From contig CAJUKR010000001.1 in assembly GCA_910587025.1 (NCBI GenBank), positions 1 to 64,000 on the forward strand: a DNA stretch of 64,000 bases, given 5' to 3'. The notes beneath the pieces are model-generated. The model did not search any database. It was not told where the DNA came from and saw only the letters and a program-made list of their open reading frames with translations. The DNA comes from an uncultured Christensenellaceae bacterium (GTDB lineage: Bacteria > Bacillota > Clostridia > Christensenellales > Pumilibacteraceae). The translations under genes and the position numbers were made by a program. Position 1 is the first letter of the stretch. Every line of letters starts with the position of its first letter. Positions 8,990 to 17,162 of this stretch are shown piece after piece.

Positions 8990-9341
8990 TTACAAGATCC
9001 TTTCGAAGCGACTTAGCTTCGCCGAGATATACATGATGCGGCTTCGATCCGGTTTCGGAAACAACGGTTACGAGCACGCGTATACACAACGGAAGACTTC
9101 CGTCGACAGACGGCTCTTTACATGAAAACAACGATCCGTCAATAACGCCGGATTCTCTGATCGCACGCGCCGGATAAAACGCGGTCAAATCATCCGTTGT
9201 CGAGATGATAATACTGATTACTTCGGAAATGTCCGGATTCCCGACAACGATTTCTCGCATCAACTCCACCGAAGCGCGTCTGATTTCGCTCTCCGTATTT
9301 TCTTTGACCGTTGTGGCGCCTCTGATCGCATATACGTTCAT
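8982..9341 (-). CDS. aroH: Chorismate mutase, AroH type
   Basis: This is a monofunctional chorismate mutase that rearranges chorismate to prephenate for Phe and Tyr synthesis. The 119-residue protein matches the AroH trimeric fold: the N-terminal VYAIRGATTV carries the active-site Arg, and later SCKEPSV, LPLCIRVLV and HHVYLGEA supply the Cys/Glu, Arg and Tyr positions. It lies 16 nt after the flavoprotein gene and overlaps cmk by 8 nt. No other aromatic amino acid genes are near. Confidence 0.92.
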   Translation of the reverse strand: MNVYAIRGATTVKENTESEIRRASVELMREIVVGNPDISEVISIIISTTDDLTAFYPARAIRESGVIDGSLFSCKEPSVDGSLPLCIRVLVTVVSETGSKPHHVYLGEAKSLRKDLVNG

Positions 9342-9357
9342 ACGGTTTACCTCGCTG

Positions 9358-10572
9358 TTATTTTTCGCTCGCGGCGGCTATCCCCGCCGCACGTCCGCTC
9401 GAAAACGCGCACTGAAGATTATATCCGCCCGTAAGCGCGTCCACATCCAAAACCTCTCCAGCAAAATACAGTCCTTTGACAAGTTTGCTTTCCATGGTTT
9501 TCGGATTTATTTCCGTAAGATCCACGCCGCCCGAAGTAATTATCGCTCCGCTTATATCAGCCAGACTTTTTATCGAAAACGCCAGATTTTTTACGCTGTA
9601 GCCTATCGCATAACGCTGTTCACGCGTCACGGAATGCCCTTTCACCGAACCGCTTACTCCGCACTGACCGAGCACATACGGAATTACAGCTTTAGGCAAC
9701 AGTTCGGGCAGAATATTCATAAGATCCTTATTATGAAATTCTCTGAAATCTCCCGACAAACGCGCATCGAGAGTTTCGGGCGAAAGCGCGGGCTTGAAAT
9801 CGACGCAAAGCCTTACTCCGCGAAGATCATATCTGTTGATCTTACTCCCGAGAGTAAGAATAATCGGCCCGCTGACCCCTCGGTCGGTAAAGAGCATTTC
9901 ACCGAATTCCGAGTACGTTTTACCGCCGAGGACGACCGTCGCGCGTACGTTTTTCAACGACAATCCTTCGAGCGGTTTAACATTGTCCGACAACTCAACG
10001 GCGGAAAGCGCGGGCACGGTGCGGACGACCGAATGACCGAACGACCGTGCGACAGCGTATCCGTCGCCCGTACTGCCCGTAGACGGATAACTCAATCCGC
10101 CCGTAGCGACGATCAAGCGATCGAAAACGAACTCTTCTCCGTCGCATGCGACAACAAATCCATCCTCTGTTTTTCGCACCGACCTTACGGTCGTGTTCAA
10201 TCTCACATCGACGCCGTTTTCAGTAGCCGCGGAAACAAGCGCTTTGATAACGTCGCTCGACTTGTCCGATACCGGAAAAACTCTGTTTCCGCGTTCCGTT
10301 TTGGTTCGCACGCCGTGATCGTTCAAAAACGCCATGAGCGCAGGCGGAGGAAACGCGGTAAGCGAACTCATCATAAACTTTTCGCCGCGGACGATATTCG
10401 GAAAAAATTCGTACAATGCACAGTTGTTGGTCACATTGCACCGTCCTTTTCCGGTAATGTATATCTTTTTGCCGAGTTTCTCGTTTTTCTCTATCAGAGT
10501 AACGTCGCCTTTGCAGAAAGATGCGGCAACAAGACCCGCGGCGCCGCCACCGATTATTCCGATTTTAAGCAA
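9358..10572 (-). CDS. HI0933/BaiN-like FAD-dependent oxidoreductase
   Basis: This 404-residue flavoprotein has an N-terminal dinucleotide-binding GIIGGGAAGLVAA, a KNEKLGKKIYITGKGRCN block typical of the HI0933/YhiN family, a middle VATGGLSYPSTGSTGDG segment, and a C-terminal GLYFAGEVLDVDALTGGYN FAD block. The family is annotated as NAD(P)/FAD-dependent oxidoreductase; some members (BaiN) act on bile-acid intermediates, but most are uncharacterised, so no substrate is assigned. The start is a TTG at 10570-10572 preceded by an AGGTAGGA ribosome site. It leads the operon that continues through aroH, cmk, plsC and ispH/S1. Confidence 0.87.
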   Translation of the reverse strand: MLKIGIIGGGAAGLVAASFCKGDVTLIEKNEKLGKKIYITGKGRCNVTNNCALYEFFPNIVRGEKFMMSSLTAFPPPALMAFLNDHGVRTKTERGNRVFPVSDKSSDVIKALVSAATENGVDVRLNTTVRSVRKTEDGFVVACDGEEFVFDRLIVATGGLSYPSTGSTGDGYAVARSFGHSVVRTVPALSAVELSDNVKPLEGLSLKNVRATVVLGGKTYSEFGEMLFTDRGVSGPIILTLGSKINRYDLRGVRLCVDFKPALSPETLDARLSGDFREFHNKDLMNILPELLPKAVIPYVLGQCGVSGSVKGHSVTREQRYAIGYSVKNLAFSIKSLADISGAIITSGGVDLTEINPKTMESKLVKGLYFAGEVLDVDALTGGYNLQCAFSSGRAAGIAAASEK

Positions 10573-10694
10573 ATTATCCTACCTTGTTACCGAACTGCGC
10601 TCGTCGAAAATATTGCGCAGCTTTTTCCGAATAAATGCCGAGTGCGCGGAGCGGATCGACTCCGCCCCTCGCACCGACAAAATAACGAATTCAA

Positions 10695-12101
10695 TTAAAC
10701 GGGATGTACGCCGTTCTTCTCGTCGAACAGCGACGTGTCCACACCGTGACGGCGCGCATAACGCGCCTTGAAGAAAGGCATCGATACCTGAGGGAAGAGC
10801 GCGTAAGTAAGCACGTCTTCGTCCTGTTCGTAATACTTGCCCAGTTCGTCGCGGAGCTTATCGAGCTCGGGCGGAAGATTGTGAGGGCTGTACTTGATAG
10901 GCTTCTCCTTACCGAGAATCTTCTTGATAACTTCGGGATCAGGCTTGACGGGCAATTTGCCGTACTCGCCTCTCGCAACGCCCTTGGTTTCCTTCGTGAC
11001 CATCTTATATCTTTCGCCGCAGATAACGTTGAGTACCGCCTGCGTTCCGACGATCTGGCTGGAAGGCGTAACGAGCGGCGGATAACCGAGATCGGCTCTG
11101 ACTCTCGGAACTTCCTGAAGAACCTCTTCGAGTTTCTCGCTCTTACCCTGCTCTTTAAGCTGATTTATAAGGTTGGAAAGCATTCCGCCCGGAACCTGAT
11201 AAATAAGCGCGTTGACGTCGACTTTGAGAACTTTTTCGGACAGGAAACCGTCTTTCTTCAGTCTGTCGGCAACATCGCGGAAATATACCGTGATCTCGTT
11301 GAGCTTCTTCAGGTCTATGCCCGTATCGTACGGAGTACCCTGAAGCGTTGCGACGAGCGATTCGGTAGCAGGCTGACTGGTACCGTTGCCGAGCGGCGAA
11401 AGCGCCGTATCGACGATGTCGCAACCCGCCTCGATCGCCTTGAGATTGGTCATATCGCCCGTTCCCGCCGTGTTATGCGTATGAAGATGTACGGGAATAT
11501 CAACCTTATTCTTGAGTGTTTTTACAAGACGGTAAGCGTCGTAAGGAAGAAGCAGGTTCGCCATATCCTTGATACATATGATATCCGCGCCCATAGCCTT
11601 GAGTTCTTTCGCAAGCTTGACGTAATATTTGTCGTCGTATACGGGACCGGTCGTATAAGACAAAGCCGCTTCGACGGTACCGCCCGCTTCCTTTGTCGCT
11701 TCGATCGCGGTCTTGAGGTTTTTGATATCGTTGAGCGCGTCGAATATACGAAGCACGTCGATACCGTTCTTGACCGTGAGCTCGCAGAACTTCTTTACGA
11801 CGTCGTCGCTGTAGTGACGGTAGCCGAGCAGATTCTGTCCGCGAAGCAACATCTGAAGTTTGGTGTTCGGGATAGCTTTACGAAGGGCGCGGAGTCTCTC
11901 CCACGGATCTTCGTTCAGGAATCTGATACACGAGTCGAAAGTTGCGCCGCCCCACGCTTCGAGAGCATAATAGCCCACTTTGTCGAGCTTTTCCGCGATG
12001 GGAAGCATTTCGTCCAGACGCATTCTCGTAGCGGCCTGCGACTGATGCGCATCGCGGAGTATGGTTTCCATTATTTTTACAGGTTTTTTGGTGATTGCCA
12101 T
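10695..12101 (-). CDS. oadA: Oxaloacetate decarboxylase alpha / pyruvate carboxylase carboxyltransferase subunit
   Basis: This 468-residue carboxyltransferase moves CO2 between biotin and pyruvate/oxaloacetate. The TIM-barrel domain opens with METILRDAHQSQAATRMR; metal-binding histidines are in VHLHTHNTAG, and the biotin-carboxyl lysine is in DIICIKDMANLL. A conserved C-terminal domain (about residues 300-468) is present, but the biotin carrier domain found in long OadA proteins is absent; it is supplied by the separate gene at 13361-13735. It is the last gene of the sodium-pump cluster, 23 nt after oadB. It could equally act as a transcarboxylase 5S-type subunit. Confidence 0.93.
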   Translation of the reverse strand: MAITKKPVKIMETILRDAHQSQAATRMRLDEMLPIAEKLDKVGYYALEAWGGATFDSCIRFLNEDPWERLRALRKAIPNTKLQMLLRGQNLLGYRHYSDDVVKKFCELTVKNGIDVLRIFDALNDIKNLKTAIEATKEAGGTVEAALSYTTGPVYDDKYYVKLAKELKAMGADIICIKDMANLLLPYDAYRLVKTLKNKVDIPVHLHTHNTAGTGDMTNLKAIEAGCDIVDTALSPLGNGTSQPATESLVATLQGTPYDTGIDLKKLNEITVYFRDVADRLKKDGFLSEKVLKVDVNALIYQVPGGMLSNLINQLKEQGKSEKLEEVLQEVPRVRADLGYPPLVTPSSQIVGTQAVLNVICGERYKMVTKETKGVARGEYGKLPVKPDPEVIKKILGKEKPIKYSPHNLPPELDKLRDELGKYYEQDEDVLTYALFPQVSMPFFKARYARRHGVDTSLFDEKNGVHPV

Positions 12102-12124
12102 AATAGATTATATTCCTCCGTTAA

Positions 12125-13342
12125 TTAACCGAACATCGATATAAGCACGCCTGCCGCAACGGCGGAACCGATAACGCCCGCAACGTTGGGACCCATCGCA
12201 TGCATAAGCAGATAGTTGTCCGGAACTTCTTTTTGTCCTACCGTCTGAGATACGCGCGCCGCCATGGGAACTGCCGAAACGCCCGCGCTGCCGATAAGAG
12301 GATTTATCTTGTCCTTAAGGAACAGATTCATGAACTTAGCCATAAGCACGCCGCCCGCGGTACCGAACGAGAACGCAAGAAGACCGAGAGCTATGATAAG
12401 CAATGTGATCGGTGTAAGGAATACCGCGCTGTTCGCTTTGAATCCGACGCACGTACCGAGAAGTATCGTGATAACGTTACAAAGTCCGTTGCTTGCCGTG
12501 GTTGCGAGTCTGTCCGTAACAAGGCATTCCTTAAACAGGTTACCGAGCATGAGCATACCGAGAAGCGGAAGCGCCGAAGGAAGAAGCAAGCCGACAAGCA
12601 CTACTACTACGATCGGGAAAATTATCTTTTCCTTTCTCGTAACTTTGCGGAGCTGCTTCATCTTTATGCGACGTTCGCTCTTCGATGTCAGGAGCTTCAT
12701 GATCGGCGGCTGTATCGCGGGAATAAGCGCCATATACGAATATGCGGCGATTGCGATCGCGCCGAGATATCCGTCCTGTCCGAGCACCGTCGTAACGTAG
12801 ATAGCCGTAGGACCGTCGGCTCCGCCTATGATCGCGACGGATGCCGCGAGTTTGCCGAGCTCTTCGGAAGGTACGCCGAACACTTCGAGACCGAAAAGGA
12901 AGTACCCGCCGAACAGGGTAATGAAAATACCGAGCTGAGCGGCAGCGCCCAAGATAAGACTCTTCGGGTTTGCGATCAGCGGTCCGAAATCGGTCATTGC
13001 GCCGATACCGAGGAAAATCAACGGCGGGAATATTACCCACTCCACACCTTTTGACAGATAGTAGAACAGTCCGCCCGTTGTCGTAACCGTGGATTCGTAA
13101 CCGCCCCCTTCGACGGGGATAAACTCCGTTATCGGGTGCTGATACAAAATCGCATGCGCGCCGGGTATGTTGGCAAGCAACAGACCGAACGCGATCGGCA
13201 CGAGAAGGAGCGGCTCGAATTTTCTAGCTATAGCCAGATAGAAAAGTACGAACGACACAACGATCATGACATAGTTCTGCCACGTAGATTGCGCCACGCC
13301 CGTGCTCTCCCACAGGTTAAGCATAATTGCTCCGAGATCCAT
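12125..13342 (-). CDS. oadB: Sodium-translocating decarboxylase beta subunit
   Basis: This 405-residue membrane protein is the sodium channel and decarboxylase of the OadB/MmdB/GcdB family: it frees CO2 from carboxybiotin and pumps sodium out. It has around ten hydrophobic segments. The signature IIGGADGPTAIYVTT near residue 170-185 contains the aspartate known to be needed for sodium transport in this family. A later GSAGVSAVPMAARVSQ and a terminal MHAMGPNVAGVIGSAVAAG block are also typical. It lies between the biotin carrier and oadA genes. Confidence 0.95.
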   Translation of the reverse strand: MDLGAIMLNLWESTGVAQSTWQNYVMIVVSFVLFYLAIARKFEPLLLVPIAFGLLLANIPGAHAILYQHPITEFIPVEGGGYESTVTTTGGLFYYLSKGVEWVIFPPLIFLGIGAMTDFGPLIANPKSLILGAAAQLGIFITLFGGYFLFGLEVFGVPSEELGKLAASVAIIGGADGPTAIYVTTVLGQDGYLGAIAIAAYSYMALIPAIQPPIMKLLTSKSERRIKMKQLRKVTRKEKIIFPIVVVVLVGLLLPSALPLLGMLMLGNLFKECLVTDRLATTASNGLCNVITILLGTCVGFKANSAVFLTPITLLIIALGLLAFSFGTAGGVLMAKFMNLFLKDKINPLIGSAGVSAVPMAARVSQTVGQKEVPDNYLLMHAMGPNVAGVIGSAVAAGVLISMFG

Positions 13343-13360
13343 TAAACAGTACCTCCGAGA

Positions 13361-13735
13361 TTACTTTATGTACGCAAGAACAGCGTCGGTTTCGACGCTC
13401 TCACCTACTTTTACCGCATACGATATAACGCCGTCTGCGGCTGCCACGATGTCGTTTTCCATTTTCATGGCTTCGAGAACGACTACCGACTGACCCGCTT
13501 TAACGGCCGTACCTTCGGCTGCGACAAGCTTTCTGATAACGCCGGGCATGGGAGACTTCACGGGAGTTCCGCCTGCCGGAGCGGCAGCTTTGGGAGCGGC
13601 AACGGGTGCGGGCGCCGCGACGGGCGCAGGCGATGCCGCGGGAGCGGCAACGGGCGCGGAAGCAACTGCTCCGCCTACTTCTTCGACTTCTACAGAATAA
13701 GATTTTCCGTTCACGGAAACATTGAATTTACGCAT
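13361..13735 (-). CDS. Biotin carboxyl carrier protein of the decarboxylase
   Basis: This 124-residue protein carries the mobile biotin shared by the carboxyltransferases and the membrane pump. An N-terminal beta segment (about 1-25) is followed by an Ala/Pro linker built from repeated APVAAP units (about 25-58). The biotinyl domain follows, starting VKSPMPGV and containing the EAMKMEN motif, whose lysine is biotinylated. The layout matches MmdC or the 1.3S subunit of transcarboxylase. The linker length allows swinging between active sites. Confidence 0.94.
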   Translation of the reverse strand: MRKFNVSVNGKSYSVEVEEVGGAVASAPVAAPAASPAPVAAPAPVAAPKAAAPAGGTPVKSPMPGVIRKLVAAEGTAVKAGQSVVVLEAMKMENDIVAAADGVISYAVKVGESVETDAVLAYIK

Positions 13736-13751
13736 TATGAGAATTCCTCCG

Positions 13752-14090
13752 TTAATTTTTTTTGATAGATCTGATGACGAACGGCGGCGGAATGATCTCC
13801 TCGTCGTCCGTAGCGCTTACTTCATAGAAAGCAAGCAAAGCCGCGGTTATTGCGGCGACGGTTTCTTCGTCTTCCGACTCTGCGCCGGCGGCGACGGGAG
13901 CCGGAACCGTACCCGTACCGACATTTTTCTTTGCGGAACTCAAAGCATTGTCGACTGCGTTTACGCCCTTCGAAATTATCGTAATAAGCACGATAAGAAC
14001 TATAAGAGCGGCAATGACTATCGCAAGTCCTATAACGCAAAGAAGCAATATCTCGCCGGGATTGAGCGCTTGTGTTATTGCCGAAATCAT
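13752..14090 (-). CDS. Sodium pump decarboxylase gamma/delta subunit (OadG-like)
   Basis: This 112-residue protein has a single N-terminal membrane helix (about residues 14-40, rich in I, V and L), a flexible Pro/Ala segment, and the family motif EETVAAITAALLAFY near residue 75. It ends FVIRSIKKN, a tail shared by OadG/MmdD subunits. The subunit tethers the carboxyltransferase and carrier to the membrane pump. It starts 4 nt after the carboxyltransferase gene stop. Confidence 0.88.
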   Translation of the reverse strand: MISAITQALNPGEILLLCVIGLAIVIAALIVLIVLITIISKGVNAVDNALSSAKKNVGTGTVPAPVAAGAESEDEETVAAITAALLAFYEVSATDDEEIIPPPFVIRSIKKN

Positions 14091-14094
14091 ACGT

Positions 14095-15456
14095 TTACCT
14101 CTTTATAAGCGTCTGAAGCGCAGCGATAAGGTACTGACGCGAATGATTGGGCAGAAGCACGGTATCCACATAACCCTTTTCGGCTGCGACTAACGCGGAA
14201 TTTTCGTCCGCATAAACTTTCGCGAACTTTTCTTCGGCTTTTGCGGAATCCTCGGCCTTTGCGATCTCGTCGCCGTAAAGCAGACGCGCCGCGCTCGTCG
14301 ACTCGAGCGGAGTAACGGATGCGCTGTCCCACGCCATCGTATAATCGTAAGACGTCTTCGACGCGAACACGGTATATGCCGCGCCGACGGCAGCCCCGCA
14401 AATAAGAGCGATCTTCGGAACGGACACGTTTTCGTATGCGTAAATAAGATTGCTTACGTTGCGGATAAGACAGCAGGTTTCCTGCTTGGCATCGACGACG
14501 ATACCCGTACTGTTGACGAGGTTGACCACCGCTATCCCGAGATTGTCTGCGGTATTTATGAAATCGTTGATCTTAGCGCTTCCCTTTGCGGTAAGTTTTC
14601 CGTCCACACCTACAACTGCGACCGTAGCGCCGTCGAGCTTTGCGAAAGCGGTAAGCGCTTCGGCAGCGTAACCTGCGCGAATCTCGATCGCAGACCCCGC
14701 GTCAAACGCCTCGGCAAGTACCGCACGGACATCCGACTTTGCGGTAAGTCCTTTGCATACTCTGTTGGCGGAGTCGGCGGAATCGGAAAATACCGAGCAC
14801 GCTTCTCCGAGAACTTTGGTGAGAAGTTCTTTAAGCTCGGCATCCGATTTGACTATGTTCGTAACGACGCCCGACTCGGTATAATGCACGTTTGCGGCGG
14901 AATAATCTTTGCCGTCCGCAGATGCCGAAACGAGCATCGGGCTTGCCGTCGAAATTTTGGATTTTTCGTAAGCGATAAAGAGATCGGAAAGACCTGCAAG
15001 ATATGTAAGCATACCGTAATTACTGCCTTTGACGACGGTAATAACGGGAACGCTTCCGTATGCTTTGGCGAAACTGCCGAGGATCTTACCGTAACCGTAA
15101 AGCGCGTCTACCCCCTCGAAAACTCGCGCGCCCGTTGTATCTATAACGGATACGAGCGGCATATCGGTGTCGACGGCACGCGTTACCAGACGGGCGATCT
15201 TTTCCGCACCGCGCTTCGACACACCGCCGCCGAAAACTTCGGAATTGGTGGCGAGAAGAGCGACGCTCTGTCCGCCTACGGAAGCAAGGCCGCACATAAC
15301 GCCTTCTCCCTTGATCTCTCCGAGTTCGTTTGCTCCGCCCATAAAAGCGTCGAATTCCACAAAAGAATCCGCATCCGCGATCGCATCGATCGTGGCGCGA
15401 ACGTTTTTCGTTGCCGACGCGTACGAGTTAAGCACACTTTTCAATTCGGAACTCAT
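14095..15456 (-). CDS. Acyl-CoA carboxyltransferase-like subunit (MmdA-like, divergent)
   Basis: This 453-residue protein belongs to the crotonase-fold carboxyl transferase family (MmdA, PccB, transcarboxylase 12S). The N-half oxyanion region reads IDTTGARVFEGVDALYGYG, close to the family GARIQEGVDSL motif. Elsewhere it is divergent: the usual TGP block is ASP, the usual LGGA..H is SAANVHYTESG, and the usual RKAYGGAY is CGAAVGAAY. It is about 50 residues shorter than MmdA. By position it takes the MmdA place, since order here is CT-OadG-carrier-OadB-OadA. The substrate could be methylmalonyl-CoA or another acyl-CoA. A GGAGGT ribosome site precedes the ATG, and a promoter lies at 15496-15524. 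Confidence 0.82.
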   Translation of the reverse strand: MSSELKSVLNSYASATKNVRATIDAIADADSFVEFDAFMGGANELGEIKGEGVMCGLASVGGQSVALLATNSEVFGGGVSKRGAEKIARLVTRAVDTDMPLVSVIDTTGARVFEGVDALYGYGKILGSFAKAYGSVPVITVVKGSNYGMLTYLAGLSDLFIAYEKSKISTASPMLVSASADGKDYSAANVHYTESGVVTNIVKSDAELKELLTKVLGEACSVFSDSADSANRVCKGLTAKSDVRAVLAEAFDAGSAIEIRAGYAAEALTAFAKLDGATVAVVGVDGKLTAKGSAKINDFINTADNLGIAVVNLVNSTGIVVDAKQETCCLIRNVSNLIYAYENVSVPKIALICGAAVGAAYTVFASKTSYDYTMAWDSASVTPLESTSAARLLYGDEIAKAEDSAKAEEKFAKVYADENSALVAAEKGYVDTVLLPNHSRQYLIAALQTLIKR

Positions 15457-15495
15457 TTATTATTTTACCTCCGGTAAAGTATTTTTCAATATGAG

Positions 15496-15524
15496 ATTAT
15501 ACACTAAAAAAAAACGAAAAACAA
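15496..15524 (-). promoter_or_regulatory. Promoter for the sodium-pump carboxylase operon
   Basis: On the minus strand TTGTTT (15519-15524) and TATAAT (15496-15501) are 17 nt apart with a T-rich spacer. It would drive the five genes from 15456 down to 10695. Confidence 0.6.
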
Positions 15525-15560
15525 GCAAATAAAATACCGTTTTTCATTTTCTTTTAATAT

Positions 15561-16277
15561 TTATACATTCTTGAGATATTCGACTTCCTCCGCGGTAAGT
15601 TTGCGGAACGCGCCGCGGTCGACGCCGCCCAGTCTCAAATCGCCTATTGCAACGCGCTTGAGAAAGTCCACGTGCTTCCCTATCGCCTCGAACATTCTCC
15701 TGACTTCGCGGTTCATTCCCTCCGAAATCGTCACTTCCACGGCGGTCATATTCGTCTTTCGGTTATACTCGATCAACTTCGCACGACACTTGCCCGTTTT
15801 GCGCCCGTCGAGTTCCACGCCGCGGCGAAGTACGTTCAGATCGTTCTCCTTAACTTCGCCCTCCACACGCGCGAGATATATTTTCGGTATCTCGCTGCTC
15901 GGATGAGTAAGACGGTTGCAAAGATCGCCGTCCGTCGTCAGAATAAGCATCCCTTCCGTGTCGTAGTCCAATCTGCCTACCGGAAAGAGTCGCGTATCGG
16001 GATAAGACGTGCGCACTATGTCGAGTACGGTCTTGCGCCCCCTGTCGTCGCTTACCGTCGTTACGCACCCTTTCGGCTTGTTCATTACGAGATAAACATG
16101 TTTGCGCGCAGGATTTACTCTGCGCCCCTCGCAAGTAACGTTATCGCCCGGCTCGATCTGAGTGGAAAGATCGGTGACGGTTTTTCCGTTGACGGACACA
16201 AGCCCGTCGGTAATGAATTGTTCGCATTTACGGCGGCTGGCGATACCGCACTCCGCCAAATATTTATTTATTCTCAT
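15561..16277 (-). CDS. rluB: Pseudouridine synthase RluB family
   Basis: It converts a uridine of 23S rRNA to pseudouridine. The 238-residue protein starts with an S4 RNA-binding domain (RINKYLAECGIASRR, residues about 2-60), followed by the RsuA/RluB catalytic domain with VGRLDYDTEGMLILT, whose aspartate is the nucleophile, and SEGMNREVRRMFEAIGK near residue 190. There is no Shine-Dalgarno before the ATG; instead a good promoter -10 ends 8 nt upstream, so the mRNA may be leaderless. Gene context scpA-scpB-ytfIJ-dacB-rluB is the normal clostridial order, though spmA and spmB are missing between dacB and rluB. Confidence 0.94.
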   Translation of the reverse strand: MRINKYLAECGIASRRKCEQFITDGLVSVNGKTVTDLSTQIEPGDNVTCEGRRVNPARKHVYLVMNKPKGCVTTVSDDRGRKTVLDIVRTSYPDTRLFPVGRLDYDTEGMLILTTDGDLCNRLTHPSSEIPKIYLARVEGEVKENDLNVLRRGVELDGRKTGKCRAKLIEYNRKTNMTAVEVTISEGMNREVRRMFEAIGKHVDFLKRVAIGDLRLGGVDRGAFRKLTAEEVEYLKNV

Positions 16278-16297
16278 ACCGTAACATTATACGGTAT
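16276..16297. promoter_or_regulatory. Palindrome over the rluB -10 box and start codon
   Basis: ATACCGTA and TACGGTAT form a perfect 8-bp inverted repeat with a 6-nt spacer. It covers most of the -10 box and runs up to the first bases of the ATG. If the mRNA is leaderless the repeat cannot fold as RNA, so a DNA operator is the more natural reading. No regulator is known. Confidence 0.45.
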
Positions 16298-16314
16298 CCC
16301 GAACGAAAAATCAA
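16286..16314 (-). promoter_or_regulatory. Sigma-A-type promoter for rluB
   Basis: TTGATT (16309-16314) and TATAAT (16286-16291) are 17 nt apart on the minus strand. The ATG begins 8 nt after the -10 box, so transcription should start at or next to the start codon. The -35 box overlaps the dacB stop codon. Confidence 0.7.
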
Positions 16315-17162
16315 TCGTTTGAACGTACTCCGAGTTCTTCGAACGCGTTATTTATCAGATCGCAGCTTTCCTCGAACATAGGTCCGCACGACAGGACGAC
16401 ACAAATGACTTCTTTTCCGTCGCGGCAGGCGGACGACACGAGACAACGACCCGCGACTTTGGTATATCCCGTTTTGATGCCGTTACCGCCTTCGAGCATG
16501 TTCAGGATCTTGTTCTTGTTCCGCATATCGCGATTGTAATCTTCGCCTTCGTACGGGCAATCGGTATACCTTTCCGTAGATACGATACGCCTGAAAATAT
16601 CGTTGCGCATGGCGTAAGCCGATATCGCCGCAAGATCGCGCGCGGTGGAATAGTGTTCTTCATGCTGAAGTCCGTGCGGATTGACAAAGTGCGAATTGAC
16701 CGCGCCGGCGTTTCTCGCCACGGTATTCATCATATACGCGAAATCGGATACGCTTCCGGACGTGACGCAGGCAAGCGCGACTGCGCAGTCGTTGCCCGAT
16801 CTGAGCATAAGTCCGTAAAGCAGATCGATGATCCTGAGCTTTTCGCCATGCTTCAGATATATGGAACTTCCCTCCGTCCCTACGGCCTCGTCTGGTACGA
16901 CGACTTCCTTGTTCAGATCGTCGGTGTTTTCTATCACCGTTATTGCCGTAAGTATTTTGGTAGTACTCGCAATGGGCAGTTTTTCGTCCGCATTACGTTC
17001 GAAAAATATGCGACCGGTAGTCCGCTCGATGACTATGGCACTTCGCGCGCTCGTCGAATATTTTACCGTCGAAAATCCCGACATAATGACCATGCACATA
17101 ATAATCGATATTATGACAGACAGAGCAATTGCAATTTTACTTGATTTTCGATATTGCTTCAC
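16311..17162 (-). CDS. dacB: D-alanyl-D-alanine carboxypeptidase, S11 family
   Basis: This penicillin-binding protein trims the last D-Ala from peptidoglycan stem peptides. An N-terminal signal or anchor helix (about residues 9-28) precedes the catalytic domain: PIASTTKI contains SxxK, RSGNDCAVAL contains SGN, and GIKTGYTK contains KTG. I chose the GTG at 17160-17162 (283 residues) because GGAGG lies 6 nt upstream; an earlier in-frame start at 17207 would overlap gerW by 71 nt and lacks a site. Placement after gerW matches the sporulation-linked DacB of Clostridia. No C-terminal beta-sandwich domain (PBP5_C) is evident. Confidence 0.92.
   Translation of the reverse strand: MKQYRKSSKIAIALSVIISIIMCMVIMSGFSTVKYSTSARSAIVIERTTGRIFFERNADEKLPIASTTKILTAITVIENTDDLNKEVVVPDEAVGTEGSSIYLKHGEKLRIIDLLYGLMLRSGNDCAVALACVTSGSVSDFAYMMNTVARNAGAVNSHFVNPHGLQHEEHYSTARDLAAISAYAMRNDIFRRIVSTERYTDCPYEGEDYNRDMRNKNKILNMLEGGNGIKTGYTKVAGRCLVSSACRDGKEVICVVLSCGPMFEESCDLINNAFEELGVRSND

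Noticed and set aside
10573..10694. GC-rich stem (10646-10651 with 10660-10665) between oadA and the flavoprotein gene
   Set aside because: The 6-bp stem has no T run after it, so I do not call a terminator; I also see no promoter or small gene in this gap.
9205..12128. Two long plus-strand frames opposite the flavoprotein and oadA
   Set aside because: Both are antisense to clear, well-conserved minus-strand genes and have the biased composition of shadow frames.
13560..13665. Short repeated units in the biotin carrier linker
   Set aside because: The Ala/Pro repeats are normal for swinging-arm linkers of these carriers.
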